DNA of 64,000 bases from Ferrovibrio sp. (GTDB lineage Bacteria; Pseudomonadota; Alphaproteobacteria; Ferrovibrionales; Ferrovibrionaceae), in the NCBI RefSeq assembly GCF_019636075.1, contig NZ_JAHBYG010000016.1, positions 1-64,000 of the forward strand. Direction: 5' to 3'. The position numbers and the translations under genes are program-made. Below are positions 1 to 9,414 of this stretch, piece after piece. A model generated the notes under the pieces. The model made no database searches, was not told the DNA's origin, and saw nothing but the letters and a program-made list of their open reading frames with translations. Every line of letters begins with the position of its first letter. The stretch's first letter is position 1.

Positions 1-801
1 CTGGCTGAACATGGTGTGCATACCGATGCTGAGCAACAATTTCTGGATACTGCCGGCATCACCATGCCTGCCCAGGAATTTGCGTTGCTTTGCCGTCTGC
101 ATATGCAGAAATACGGTACCACCACGGATGACCTGGCAGCGGTAGCGATGTCTGGCCGGGCTAATGCGATTGATAATCCTCGTGCGCAGATGCGCAAGCC
201 GATGAGCTTGGAGGATTATCAGAATTCGCGTTGGGTTGCGGAACCATTCCGCGTATTTGATTGCTGTTTGCAAACCGATGGGGCTTGTGCGCTGCTGGTT
301 ACAAGTGTGGAACGTGCTCAGGATTTGAAGAAGGCCCCGGTAGACATCTTGGCCGGTTTCACTGCCACGGGGCCGCGCAACCGCGGTTCCATGTGGGGTA
401 ATTTTAATATCGATCCAACCACCACATATGCCGAGTTTCATGCCGACCGTTTGTTCAGTCGCGCCGGGATCGGTCGCGACGACCTGGATTTTGCCCAGAT
501 ATACGACTGCTTTACGTACAGCATCATCGGGCAGATGGAGGGTTTTGGCTTGATCGATCGCGGCGGGGCCGGCGATTTCTTCCGCTCTGGTGCCGGTCGC
601 ATCAATGGGCGGCTGCCTATCAACACTCATGGCGGCCTGCTTTCCGAGGGTTATATCCACGGCTTGAATAGCGTTGTTGAGGCCGTCAGCCAATTGCGCG
701 GCGAAGCCGGGCCGCGTCAGGTTAAGGATGCTGAACTTGGCTTGGTCACGGCAGGCGGCGCCACCCAAACGGGCAGTGCAGTGATCCTGGGGAGGCATTG
801 A
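1..801 (+). CDS. Thiolase-fold protein, SCP2/lipid-transfer type (5' partial)
   Basis: The frame is open from base 1, so the N-terminus lies outside the window; 266 codons are visible and end in TGA. The visible part is the C-terminal half of a thiolase fold, with NTHGGLLSEGYIHGLNS and a final glycine-rich TAGGATQTG. Classical thiolases carry a catalytic Cys in that last loop; here the position is Ala-Gly. This fits the non-classical branch (SCP2-like thiolases and the thiolase-fold aldolases) that works as a complex with a DUF35 protein, and a DUF35 gene follows 5 bp downstream. Likely acts on an acyl-CoA in the cytoplasm. The substrate is unknown and the first catalytic Cys region is not visible. 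Confidence 0.85.
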   Translation: MAEHGVHTDAEQQFLDTAGITMPAQEFALLCRLHMQKYGTTTDDLAAVAMSGRANAIDNPRAQMRKPMSLEDYQNSRWVAEPFRVFDCCLQTDGACALLVTSVERAQDLKKAPVDILAGFTATGPRNRGSMWGNFNIDPTTTYAEFHADRLFSRAGIGRDDLDFAQIYDCFTYSIIGQMEGFGLIDRGGAGDFFRSGAGRINGRLPINTHGGLLSEGYIHGLNSVVEAVSQLRGEAGPRQVKDAELGLVTAGGATQTGSAVILGRH

Positions 802-806
802 GTATT

Positions 807-1226
807 ATGAATATGTCTGCATCTAGTTATCCGGTCCCGCAAATAACCGCGATCAGCAAGCCTTTCTGGGATGCCTGCCAGCAACATAAATTGCAGGTGC
901 AAAAATGCGATTCCTGTGGCCGCTTTCGCTTCTATCCCAGCGAGGCTTGCCCGGATTGCCGTTCCACATCGTATAAATGGGTGAATATATCCGGGCGAGG
1001 CAAGATTTTGACCTGGATTGTAGTGCATCGTTCCGTGGATCCGGTCTGGCAGGAGCGGGTACCTTTTGTCACTGGCATTGTGGAGATCGAAGAACAGAAA
1101 GGTTGCTTTATTCCTGGCATCATTCTGGGGCGCACCCCTGCTGATGTGCAGGGAGGCATGCCGGTTAAGGTCGAGTTTGAAGAAACCAATCCCGGTGTTG
1201 TTGTGCCGCGTTGGCGCGTGCAATAG
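807..1226 (+). CDS. DUF35 OB-fold, zinc-ribbon protein (acyl-CoA-associated partner of thiolase)
   Basis: A 139-residue protein. The N-terminal helix is followed by a rubredoxin-like zinc ribbon with two CxxC pairs (CDSCGRFRFYPSEACPDC), then an OB-fold beta-barrel. DUF35 proteins bind acyl-CoA and form heteromers with thiolase-fold enzymes or with MaoC-like hydratases, so it probably partners the upstream gene. I chose the ATG at 807, which has GGAGG 11 nt upstream. An in-frame TTG at 798 would overlap the thiolase stop but sits too close to that ribosome site, and an ATG at 813 is also possible. Confidence 0.9.
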   Translation: MNMSASSYPVPQITAISKPFWDACQQHKLQVQKCDSCGRFRFYPSEACPDCRSTSYKWVNISGRGKILTWIVVHRSVDPVWQERVPFVTGIVEIEEQKGCFIPGIILGRTPADVQGGMPVKVEFEETNPGVVVPRWRVQ

Positions 1227-1241
1227 CGAAGCGGGTTCTGC

Positions 1242-2297
1242 ATGCCAGAGAAGTTGGCGCTGGTAGCCGGGGCACGCGGCATTGTCGGGGGTAATCTCGT
1301 CGACCGGCTTTTGCAGCAAGGCTGGCGCGTTATCGGTGTTTCACGCGGCGATGGCGGGCCGACACGACCGAATTATCAGCATATCGGCTGCGACCTGCTG
1401 AATCCAGCGGCCTGCGCGGCGATAGCCCCGGAATTGCGCTCGGTTAGCCACGTTTTTTATACGGCGCGCGCCTCGGCGCCAGAACCGGCAGCAGAGATCG
1501 CAGCCAATCTCGGCATGTTGCGTATTGTCATGGAGCAATTGCTGAGTCAGGCAGACGGATTGCGGCATGTCTGTCTTGTGCATGGCACCAAGTGGTATGG
1601 CAGCCATCTTGGTGCTTTCCGCACACCGGCGCGGGAGGAAGATCCGCGCCATGCCGGATCGAACTGGTATTTCGATCAGCACGATTTCATCACGGCTTAT
1701 CAAAAAGGAAAGGCCTGGACTTGGTCTACTGTCCGGCCACACATCGTTTTTGGCATTGCTGTTGGCTATCCGTTTAATCTGGTAGCCACTCTTGCTGCTT
1801 ATGCTTCGCTATGTCGTGAATCCGGTGCGGCATTGGATTTTCCCGGCGGTGCCAGGGCCTATAATGCTCTCAGCCAGGCAACCGATACCAATCTTCTGGC
1901 CGATGCCATGATCTGGTCGGCACAATCGTCTGAAGCCGCCAACCAGGATTTCAATGTGATCAACGGCGATTATTTCCGTTGGTGTAATCTCTGGCCGTCA
2001 TTGGCGGACAGCTTCGGTCTGCGCTGCGGCGAGCCGGTTTCCCGGCGCATGAGTGAACTGATGGCGGATAGCGATAATCGCTGGGATGCTCTTGTTTCTC
2101 GTCATGGATTGGCATCCGTGCGGCTGGATATGTTGGCCAACTGGCATTTTGCGGATTTTCTGTTCAAGACTGAATGGGATGCCCTATCCTCGACAGTGAA
2201 AATACGTCAAGCCGGTTTCGACCGGCCTTTGGCGACCGAAAAAAGCATGCTCGATATCATCGCAGAAATGCGATGCAGAAAATTGATACCGAGTTAG
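1242..2297 (+). CDS. PRISE-type SDR (progesterone 5-beta-reductase/iridoid synthase-like)
   Basis: A 351-residue extended short-chain dehydrogenase. The N-terminal Rossmann motif reads VAGARGIVGGNL. The two family-defining stretches are recognisable: GTKWYG (the TGxKHY region with the active-site Lys) and NWYFDQHDF (the NFYYxxED region with the active-site Tyr). PRISE enzymes reduce the double bond of alpha,beta-unsaturated ketones with NADPH. The gene lies 15 bp after the DUF35 gene and 27 bp before an SDR, on the same strand, so it probably belongs to the same acyl or terpenoid/steroid-type catabolic operon. The natural substrate cannot be read from the sequence. Confidence 0.85.
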   Translation: MPEKLALVAGARGIVGGNLVDRLLQQGWRVIGVSRGDGGPTRPNYQHIGCDLLNPAACAAIAPELRSVSHVFYTARASAPEPAAEIAANLGMLRIVMEQLLSQADGLRHVCLVHGTKWYGSHLGAFRTPAREEDPRHAGSNWYFDQHDFITAYQKGKAWTWSTVRPHIVFGIAVGYPFNLVATLAAYASLCRESGAALDFPGGARAYNALSQATDTNLLADAMIWSAQSSEAANQDFNVINGDYFRWCNLWPSLADSFGLRCGEPVSRRMSELMADSDNRWDALVSRHGLASVRLDMLANWHFADFLFKTEWDALSSTVKIRQAGFDRPLATEKSMLDIIAEMRCRKLIPS

Positions 2298-2324
2298 CCA
2301 GCATCAGAGCTGGTGGAGGCCTAT

Positions 2325-3095
2325 ATGGAATATTCCGAGCAGGTTGGTCTTGTTTGTGGCGCTACGGCAGGCATTGGCTTGTCTATAACCGAGAACCTTT
2401 TGCGCGCCGGGATGAGGCGGGCTGTAATTGTAGGCCGCAACGAAGCGAGAGGGCAGAAAGCCCTGGCCGATTTGAAAGCCCATCATCCAGGCGCAGAGAT
2501 CGAATTTGTTTCGGCTGATGTGTCTCAGCCGGAATATGCCGATCGCGCCGTAGAGGCGTGTATCAGTAGATTTGGTCGCGTCGACACCCTGGTAAGCAAT
2601 GCTGCTGGCGATCCTATGCCGCGGTTGCTGCACGAAACGCCAATCGAGGCCATGCCAGAGGTGTTTCGCAGCATAACATCGGGCATCCTGCTGCCTTTGC
2701 GGGCCGCGCTGCCACATATGATGCGGCAAAAAGGCGGATCAATGATCTGTATTGCTTCCGATGCGGCCAAACTGGCCACGCCTGGTGAAACCATCATCGG
2801 CGGTGCGATGGCCGCAGTGGCAATGTTTTGCCGCAGTTTGGCCATTGAGGCGCGTCGCTCCGGCATCCGTGTTAACTGCATTACGCCCAGCATTGTGCAG
2901 GGCACGCCGCTCTATGCCAAGGTAATGTCCGATCCCTTTGCGTCGCGTCTATTCCGCAAAGCCGAGGAGCGGGCGCAATTGGGTGTGGTGCAGCCGGATG
3001 ATCTTGCGGCTTTGGTGGTTTTTCTGGCCGGGCCGGGGGCGGAGCGGCTCACAGGCCAGACAATCAGCGTGACAGGAGGCATATCCGCGGCTTAG
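2325..3095 (+). CDS. SDR-family protein with YxxxK catalytic pair missing
   Basis: A 256-residue FabG-like fold. The cofactor motif GATAGIG (residues 12-18), the NAA motif (SNAAG, about 91-95) and the downstream CITPSIV segment are normal. Counting 13 residues from the conserved Ser145 places Ile158 where the catalytic Tyr should be and Met162 where the Lys should be (ETIIGGAM). The enzyme may therefore be non-catalytic or use another chemistry. The start ATG at 2325 has GGAGG at 2315-2319; a GTG at 2313 is an alternative. Its stop overlaps the stop of the convergent transporter ATPase gene by three to four bases. Confidence 0.85.
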   Translation: MEYSEQVGLVCGATAGIGLSITENLLRAGMRRAVIVGRNEARGQKALADLKAHHPGAEIEFVSADVSQPEYADRAVEACISRFGRVDTLVSNAAGDPMPRLLHETPIEAMPEVFRSITSGILLPLRAALPHMMRQKGGSMICIASDAAKLATPGETIIGGAMAAVAMFCRSLAIEARRSGIRVNCITPSIVQGTPLYAKVMSDPFASRLFRKAEERAQLGVVQPDDLAALVVFLAGPGAERLTGQTISVTGGISAA

Positions 3096-4108
3096 GCGGC
3101 AGCCATGATGCTGCGGCCTGCGGCGCTTACTTCTTCGGTCTTATGGCAGGCCACAAAATGACCGCTGCCGGCTACCGACAATTGCGGAGTTTCCTTGCGA
3201 CAGCGCTCATCGGCAAAGGGACACCGGGCGGCAAAGCGGCAGCCAGCAGGCGGATTGATCGGGCTCGGCGGTTCACCGCGCAGGCTAAACCGCTGTTTTA
3301 AACTCTGCCGCAAACCACCAGGCGGCGCTGCCGCGGTCATCAGCGACCAGGTATAGGGGTGGCGAGGGCCGGCAAATAGCTGAGCGCTCGGCGCTTGCTC
3401 GACAATCTGGCCAAGATACATCACGGCGATCTGATCGCAGAGATACTGCACCACGCCAAGATCATGGGAGATGAATACATAGGTCAGGCCGTGATCGCGT
3501 TGCAGGCGCTTTAGCAGATTCAATATCTGCGCTTGAATTGCCACATCCAATGCCGAAACAGGTTCGTCGCAAACAATCAGATCGGGCTGAGTGGACAATG
3601 CTCGCGCTATTACCAGGCGCTGACGCTGCCCTCCGGAGAATTGGTGAGGGAACAGCATGGCGGCTTCCGGCGGCAGGCCTACCACGCGCAGCAAGGATTC
3701 CAGCCGTTCGGCGCGGTCATCAGCGCTGCCTACTTCCAGAAGATCCAGCGGTTCACGGATCAAGTCGCCGGCGCGCCGGCGCGGATTAAGCGCCGAATAG
3801 GGATCCTGAAAAATCATCTGAAAATGCCGGCGCGCCTTTCGTAAGGCATCGCCGCGTAATGTGGTCAGATCGGTTTCGCCCAGGCGGATATTGCCTGCTG
3901 TGATGGGCGCTAAGCGCATAATGGCTTGTGCCGTGGTGGATTTCCCGGAGCCGCTTTCGCCCACAATGCCGAAGGTGCTTTGCCGAGGCACCCGAAAACT
4001 GACGCCATCCACGGCATGCACGGTCAGTCGCTGCCCAAAGGCGCCGGCTCGCCCGGCTGGGAAATGAACCTTGAGATCGTTCACTTCAAGCAAGGTATCG
4101 TTGCTCAT
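3092..4108 (-). CDS. Dipeptide/oligopeptide ABC transporter ATP-binding protein (DppF/OppF type)
   Basis: A 338-residue ATPase. It has Walker A GESGSGKST, signature FSGGQRQR and Walker B IVCDEPVSALD. It also has the C-terminal oligopeptide-transporter extension with the Cys cluster (CRFAARCPFADERC) seen in OppF/DppF. The start ATG at 4108 overlaps the stop of the upstream DppD gene (ATGA). Longer upstream frames only run through the neighbouring gene. It is the last gene of the nine-gene minus-strand operon, and it pairs with the DppD-type ATPase to power import through the two permeases. The substrate may be a peptide, an opine or another small solute. Confidence 0.93.
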   Translation of the reverse strand: MSNDTLLEVNDLKVHFPAGRAGAFGQRLTVHAVDGVSFRVPRQSTFGIVGESGSGKSTTAQAIMRLAPITAGNIRLGETDLTTLRGDALRKARRHFQMIFQDPYSALNPRRRAGDLIREPLDLLEVGSADDRAERLESLLRVVGLPPEAAMLFPHQFSGGQRQRLVIARALSTQPDLIVCDEPVSALDVAIQAQILNLLKRLQRDHGLTYVFISHDLGVVQYLCDQIAVMYLGQIVEQAPSAQLFAGPRHPYTWSLMTAAAPPGGLRQSLKQRFSLRGEPPSPINPPAGCRFAARCPFADERCRKETPQLSVAGSGHFVACHKTEEVSAAGRSIMAAA

Positions 4109-5094
4109 GCGGCCTCTCCCTGAGGGTGCCAGCAGGCAACCTGGTGTGAGCCGGTGCCGGTGGTGGGAGGAGGCGCTTCCAGACAGGGGCCGGCGGAATA
4201 GCGGCAGCGCGGGGCAAAGCCGCAGAGCGGCCCGCGTTTGCCCAGGCCAGGCACCATACCGGGAATCTCTTCCAGAGCTTCGGATGGCTGCGCGGCGGCA
4301 AGGCCCAGGCGAAGATGGGGTACGCTGGCAATCAAGCCGCGTGTATAGGGATGCTGTGGTTGGTTTAGGATCGTGGCGGTAGGGCCTTGTTCGATGCATC
4401 GACCGGCATAAAGTACGGCCACCTCGTCGGTGATATCGGCTACCGCGCTGAGATCATGAGTGATCAGAACGATGGCGGTGCCAATATCCTGCTGCATTTC
4501 GCGCAGCAAGTCGAAAATCTGCGCCTGCACGGTAACATCCAGAGCCGTGGTTGGTTCATCGGCGATCAGCAAGCGCGGTCGGCAGGCCAATGCCATGGCA
4601 ATCATTACACGCTGCCGCATGCCGCCAGACAGCTGATGTGGATAGGCATCGATGCGTCGCTCTGGCGCCGGTATCTGCACAGCACGCAGCATGGCAATAG
4701 CGCGCTCGCGGGCGGTCTGGCGCGACAGGCCCTGATGCAGCCTCAGCGCCTCGCTGATTTGGTCGCCGACGGTGTAGACCGGATTCAAAGCCGTCATCGG
4801 CTCCTGGAAGATCATAGACATACGATTGCCACGCAATTGGCGCAGCGCGTCGCCCGGCAGCTTGGCCACATCCTGGCCTTCCAGGGCAATGCTGCCGCCG
4901 GCTATTTGGAAGCCATCGGGCAGCAGGCCCATGATGGCCAAGGCGGTCATGCTCTTGCCGCAACCGGATTCCCCTACCAGCGCAATGGTTTTTCCGGCCT
5001 TCACCGAGAAAGAGAGATTTTCCAGCACTGGCACCACGCCAGGGGATTGCTGAAGGGTAACGGTAAGATTTTTTATATCGAGAATGGCGGACAT
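4105..5094 (-). CDS. Dipeptide/oligopeptide ABC transporter ATP-binding protein (DppD/OppD type)
   Basis: A 329-residue ATPase. It has Walker [10 protein letters not shown], signature LSGGMRQR and Walker [12 protein letters not shown]. The Cys-containing C-terminal tail ([14 protein letters not shown]) is typical of the OppD/DppD family. It starts 4 bp after the permease stop and overlaps the next ATPase gene by 4 bp, so the pair is probably translationally coupled and forms the heterodimeric motor of this importer. Confidence 0.93.
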   Translation of the reverse strand: MSAILDIKNLTVTLQQSPGVVPVLENLSFSVKAGKTIALVGESGCGKSMTALAIMGLLPDGFQIAGGSIALEGQDVAKLPGDALRQLRGNRMSMIFQEPMTALNPVYTVGDQISEALRLHQGLSRQTARERAIAMLRAVQIPAPERRIDAYPHQLSGGMRQRVMIAMALACRPRLLIADEPTTALDVTVQAQIFDLLREMQQDIGTAIVLITHDLSAVADITDEVAVLYAGRCIEQGPTATILNQPQHPYTRGLIASVPHLRLGLAAAQPSEALEEIPGMVPGLGKRGPLCGFAPRCRYSAGPCLEAPPPTTGTGSHQVACWHPQGEAA

Positions 5095-5098
5095 GGCG

Positions 5099-6001
5099 TC
5101 ACCGCTTGCGCAGACGCGGATTCAGCGCGTCGTTAATGCCATCGCCGATAAGGCTGATGCTGAGAACCGCCAGGAATATCGCAGCGCCAGGCATAACCAC
5201 CACCCACCAGGCATCCAGGGCATAATTACGGTTCTGCCCGATCATCATGCCCCAGCTCATCACGTTTGGATCCCCCAATCCGAGAAAGCTCATGCCGCCT
5301 TCGAACAGGATGGAGATACCGATGGCGAAGGCAGCGGCAACGATAATTGGCGGCAGGGCATTCGGCAGTATCACGCGCAGAATGGTATAAGAGCTGCCGG
5401 CACCGGCCGCCGTTGCGGCCTTTACGTAATCGAGTTCGCGGATGCGGAGGAATTCGGCTCGGGTCAGGCGGGCAACGCCGGTCCAACTCACCACGCCGAT
5501 GGCCAATGTGATGGTTTGCAGCGAAGCGCCGAATAGCGTTACGAGAACCATGGCAAACAGCAAAGTGGGCAATACCTGGAAGAATTCGGTGATTTTCATC
5601 AATGTGGTATCAAGCATGCCGCCGAAAAAACCGCTCAACGAGCCCATGGCAATGCCGATGGCAAGGGTGATGATGGCTGCAACTGCGCCCACTGTTAATG
5701 TGGCCCGCCCGCCCACCAGAATGCCGGCCAGGATGTCGCGGCCCAGGTAATCGGTGCCAAACCAATATTCGGCATCGGGTGACGTAAAAGGTGCGCCCGC
5801 AATATCGAAGGGATCGATTTCATACAGCGTCGGCCCAAACAATGTGAGAAGCAGAATCATGCCAAATAAGCATGCGCCGATCATGCCGGTGGGGTTCTGC
5901 ACAAAAAGACGGAATGTTTCGCGTAATGGCGATATGCGAACAATCGCTACCGTTTCGTTAGCGGGAGTTAATGCTGGCGGCACGGGGGGCGCTGTGTTCA
6001 T
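5099..6001 (-). CDS. Dipeptide/oligopeptide ABC transporter permease (DppC type)
   Basis: A 300-residue inner-membrane permease. It has the DppC-type N-terminal cytoplasmic segment and first helix, the signature GTDYLGRDI loop and the EAA coupling motif near residue 200 (EFLRIRELDYVKAATAAGAG). Several hydrophobic helices follow. The start ATG overlaps the DppB stop by 4 bp. It forms the membrane channel together with the DppB-type subunit. Confidence 0.92.
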   Translation of the reverse strand: MNTAPPVPPALTPANETVAIVRISPLRETFRLFVQNPTGMIGACLFGMILLLTLFGPTLYEIDPFDIAGAPFTSPDAEYWFGTDYLGRDILAGILVGGRATLTVGAVAAIITLAIGIAMGSLSGFFGGMLDTTLMKITEFFQVLPTLLFAMVLVTLFGASLQTITLAIGVVSWTGVARLTRAEFLRIRELDYVKAATAAGAGSSYTILRVILPNALPPIIVAAAFAIGISILFEGGMSFLGLGDPNVMSWGMMIGQNRNYALDAWWVVVMPGAAIFLAVLSISLIGDGINDALNPRLRKR

Positions 6002-6969
6002 CGGCGCAACCTAATGCGTGGATCCACCAGGCGATAGGCAATGTCGGTGGCGATGTTGGCAAGCATCACCAACAAAGCCGAAAAAAACAGTACGCCCAGC
6101 AAAGTAGGATAATCGCGGCGCAGGATCGATTCAAAAACCAGGCGGCCCAATCCGGGCCAGCCAAATACCGTTTCCACCAGAACGGCGCCGGCGAAAAGAT
6201 GGCCGAATTGCAACCCCACCATGGTCACCACCGGTATCAGTGCATTGCGCAGGGCATGCTTGAATACCACCGTGCGCTCGCTTAGGCCTTTCGCGCGCGC
6301 AGTACGGATATAGTCGGCACGCAGGGCATCTATCATGCTGGTGCGAGAGAGGCGGCTATATTGCGCCATGTAAACAATGGCAAGCGTAAGGGCGGGTAAA
6401 ACCAGATGGTGCAGCACGTCCAATATATAGGCTGCTCCCTGTTTGGGGCGCGCCACATCGGCCATGCCGCTGATTGGAAACAACGGTATGGCGGAAGCGA
6501 ATAAAAGAATCAGCATCAGGCCGGTCCAAAAAACCGGCGCGGCATAACCAGCGAGCGAAAAGAATGTGACAAAGTGATTGAGCAGGCCGTTTGGTTTGCG
6601 CGCGCTTAATACGCCAAGGAAGGTGCCGGCCAGAACTGCAAGGCTCAGCGCTGCCAATACCAGAATAACCGTGGCGGGCAGCCGCTGAAGGATCAGCTTG
6701 GTAACGGATTCATTGAAGTAGAAGGAATGGCCGAAATCGCCCTGCAGCACCTTGCCAATATAGATCGCCAATTGGTGCAGCATGGGTTTGTCGAGGTCAT
6801 AAAGCCGGCGAATCTGATCGAGAACCTCTTGCGAGGCCCCCCCCATTTCGCCGGCAATGACCTGCGCTGGGTCGCCAGGAGCAGCGTGAATCAGGCAGAA
6901 ATTCAAGACAACGACAGCCAGCAGCAGTAAAGCTGCATTGGCGATTTTGACGAGAATATCCGTGATCAA
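5998..6969 (-). CDS. Dipeptide/oligopeptide ABC transporter permease (DppB type)
   Basis: A 323-residue inner-membrane permease. It has a hydrophobic N-terminal helix, the DppB-type periplasmic loop ending in GDFGHSFYFNESV, and the EAA motif (DYIRTARAKGLSERTV). The C-terminus is the usual TDIAYRLVDPRIR. It lies 35 bp downstream of the binding-protein gene and is followed by dppC with a 4-bp overlap. Confidence 0.92.
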   Translation of the reverse strand: MITDILVKIANAALLLLAVVVLNFCLIHAAPGDPAQVIAGEMGGASQEVLDQIRRLYDLDKPMLHQLAIYIGKVLQGDFGHSFYFNESVTKLILQRLPATVILVLAALSLAVLAGTFLGVLSARKPNGLLNHFVTFFSLAGYAAPVFWTGLMLILLFASAIPLFPISGMADVARPKQGAAYILDVLHHLVLPALTLAIVYMAQYSRLSRTSMIDALRADYIRTARAKGLSERTVVFKHALRNALIPVVTMVGLQFGHLFAGAVLVETVFGWPGLGRLVFESILRRDYPTLLGVLFFSALLVMLANIATDIAYRLVDPRIRLRR

Positions 6970-7004
6970 GGCTTGGCTATCCAGCGCAGGTTAAATCGAG
7001 ACTA

Positions 7005-8603
7005 TCAGCGTGCCGGCTGGGATTGCCAGTACAACTCGTCCAGTGGTGACATCGAGCCCCAGATCGTAGTGGGCAGGTTGCCGAGGCTGGTGTGAAACAC
7101 ACTGTGATACGGAATGACGTTGATGAAAAAGATGGGCACTTCCGACACCACGATTTTCTGGAATTCGGCATAGAGTGCCTTGCGTTTTTCCAGATTGGTT
7201 TCCACGGCCGCCTGTTGCAGCAGTTCATCCACGCGTGGGTTGGAATATTGCTGGGTGTTGGACCAGATGATGCCCTTGCGGATATTCGACGTTAAGTATG
7301 TGCGCGCTACGCCGATCACAGGATCGCCCCAGTTGAACACGCTATCCATAGTTAGGTCGAAATCGAATGTGGCAATGCGCTGTGCCCAGGTAGGGAAGTC
7401 TGGTGCCGCGCGCACTTCCAGCGCGATGCCGATTTTTTTCAATTGCGGACGCAGATATTCCGCTATGTTGCGCTGCTGCTCGTCGGTGCCCGGGATGAAA
7501 TCGATCTGCAGCGGAAACCGCACACCATCGCTGCCTTTTTTATAGCCGGCTTCGTCCAGAAGCTTTTCAGCTTTCTTCAGATCGAGCTTGTATTGCTCTA
7601 CATCTTTGGTTGCAAGCGGTGAGGTCGGGAAAATCGGGCCGTAAGCTGGCTCCGCCTTGCCGGCCATAAGCTTGCCGGTGATGAAGTCGCGGTTAACGGC
7701 ATAGGCAATCGCCTGGCGTACCCGCACGTCATCCAATGGCTTCTTCTTGGTGTTGAAGGCCAACCAGTTGATGGCGCCGATCCCTTCGAAACCCTTGGGC
7801 GCCACGATGATATTCTTCATCTTGTCGAGCCGTTCCAGCGAGCGCACGCCGGCAATCGTGGCGCTATGAATATCGCCCCGTTCCAATGCGAGCAGCATGC
7901 TGTTCTCATCGGGCATCAAGCGCACAACGATCTTGTCCAGATACGGTAGGCCGGCGCGGAAGTATTTGTCGAATTTCTCCAGGGTGTAATATTCGCCTTG
8001 TTTGTATTCGGTGAGTTTATAGGGGCCGGAACCGACCGGTTTCAGATTGGCCGGATGCACCTTGATATCGCCACCAACGCCATAGACATGCTTGGGCAGG
8101 ATGGGCATCAGGCCAGGAGACATTGCCAGCAGCAAAGCCGGATGCGGTTGGGAAAGCTTGATCACAGCGGTGTGCGGATCGGGCGTTTCCACCGCTTCCA
8201 CTGGGGCCAGCATGGTCTGGAATGGATGATTGGCCTTGATCGTCATGATCGAGAAGGCCACATCCTCGGAGGTGATCGGCTTGCCATCGTGGAATACCGC
8301 ATTCTTCACCAGTTTGAGCGTAACGCTCTTGCCGTCGGATGCGGTTTCCCAAGCCTCGGCCAGATAGGGCTGCGGATTCCATTTGTCATCGTAGCGCAGC
8401 GGGCTGGCGAAAATCTGCGTGCTGGGCAGGGCCGTGGCTACACCGGATTGTACAGCGCCATTGAAATGCCGGGGAATCTGCGGCGTAGCGATCACCAGGG
8501 TGCCGCCGGGCTTTGGTTGTGCAAAGCTGCTAGCGGCGGTGAACGACAGGGCCAGCATGCTTGCGGCTACGGTGCCGAAGAGGCGTCGAGTCCAGAGTGT
8601 CAT
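7005..8603 (-). CDS. ABC transporter periplasmic substrate-binding protein, family 5 (DppA/OppA)
   Basis: A 532-residue secreted protein. A Sec signal peptide (RRLFGTVAASMLALSFTAA, cleaved near SSFAQ) is followed by the mature start PKPGGTLVIATP, the hallmark of family-5 solute-binding proteins. Length and the bilobed-domain order match DppA. It sits 28 bp after the TauE/SafE gene and before its permeases. Ligands of this family include peptides, opines, glutathione and nickel complexes. The coupled amidohydrolase and aldehyde dehydrogenase genes argue for a catabolic substrate. Confidence 0.92.
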   Translation of the reverse strand: MTLWTRRLFGTVAASMLALSFTAASSFAQPKPGGTLVIATPQIPRHFNGAVQSGVATALPSTQIFASPLRYDDKWNPQPYLAEAWETASDGKSVTLKLVKNAVFHDGKPITSEDVAFSIMTIKANHPFQTMLAPVEAVETPDPHTAVIKLSQPHPALLLAMSPGLMPILPKHVYGVGGDIKVHPANLKPVGSGPYKLTEYKQGEYYTLEKFDKYFRAGLPYLDKIVVRLMPDENSMLLALERGDIHSATIAGVRSLERLDKMKNIIVAPKGFEGIGAINWLAFNTKKKPLDDVRVRQAIAYAVNRDFITGKLMAGKAEPAYGPIFPTSPLATKDVEQYKLDLKKAEKLLDEAGYKKGSDGVRFPLQIDFIPGTDEQQRNIAEYLRPQLKKIGIALEVRAAPDFPTWAQRIATFDFDLTMDSVFNWGDPVIGVARTYLTSNIRKGIIWSNTQQYSNPRVDELLQQAAVETNLEKRKALYAEFQKIVVSEVPIFFINVIPYHSVFHTSLGNLPTTIWGSMSPLDELYWQSQPAR

Positions 8604-8631
8604 GCGTCTTGCTCCGATTTTATAGCTGTTT

Positions 8632-9414
8632 CTATGACGGCGAAATGAGCGGCCAGACTTCTCGGATCATCATTGCAAGCGCCGTACCAATAAGCGTGAA
8701 CAGCGCAGCCTCCCTATATATTTTTGTACCATACCGACGAAAAAGCATCGCTCCGAGGGCGGAGCCCAGCATAATGATCGGCAATGCGGCCATAGCAAGC
8801 AACAGAGTTATGCTGTCTGCGATTCCGAATGCCAATGTACTCGGTACACCCGCCAGAGCGGTCGTGAAAAAAAGTATCATTAAAGATGAGCGTGCCTTAT
8901 CGGCCGGCATATGAGTGAGCATTGAATAGGCGATTGCCGGTGGGCCTGGCATTGCAGCCATCCCATTGCACAAGCCAACACTTATCCCGGTGCAGGCCGC
9001 CAACTTTTGGCTGGGCTGCATAGGAAGCCGAAATGGACGCCACATCATCGTGGCGCCAGCAAGCACAATGGTTGCAATCGCAATGCGCGCCATGCTGGGC
9101 TGCGCGATGGATAGTAGATAAACGCCCAAAGGCGTGGTGATTACGGCGAATGCGGCGATGGTGATAAAGCGTCTATCGAGATTCCTGTGATGGCGCATTG
9201 TGTCAATTGCGCCGATCATCAATTGCAGAATGAAAACCACCGGTACCGAGCGCGATGGCGGCAAGGCCAGGCTGCTGAATGGAACCGCTACCAGAGCAAA
9301 GCCAAAGCCGGTGAAACCACGCAGGATTGCCGCCGCCAGAAACGCCAGGGCGGTTCCCGCAAGGGGGGCTGGAGAGGCGAGGCCGGCGGCTTGCAGCTGT
9401 TCCAGCACCAGCAT
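8632..9414 (-). CDS. TauE/SafE-family membrane permease
   Basis: A 260-residue multi-pass membrane protein. It shows the TauE/SafE (DUF81) pattern: a first repeat with FLAAAILRGFTGFGFALVAV, and a second repeat with GLCNGMAAMPGPPAIAY. The family exports sulfite, sulfoacetate and other small organic anions. Two overlapping start choices exist, GTG at 9417 or ATG at 9414; both overlap the stop of the aldehyde dehydrogenase gene, so translation is coupled. Here it may export an acid produced by that dehydrogenase. That role is inference from position only. Confidence 0.85.
   Translation of the reverse strand: MLVLEQLQAAGLASPAPLAGTALAFLAAAILRGFTGFGFALVAVPFSSLALPPSRSVPVVFILQLMIGAIDTMRHHRNLDRRFITIAAFAVITTPLGVYLLSIAQPSMARIAIATIVLAGATMMWRPFRLPMQPSQKLAACTGISVGLCNGMAAMPGPPAIAYSMLTHMPADKARSSLMILFFTTALAGVPSTLAFGIADSITLLLAMAALPIIMLGSALGAMLFRRYGTKIYREAALFTLIGTALAMMIREVWPLISPS

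Noticed and set aside
3533-5136. Plus-strand frames antisense to the Dpp ATPase genes
   Set aside because: They are complements of well-conserved ATPase motifs on the minus strand.
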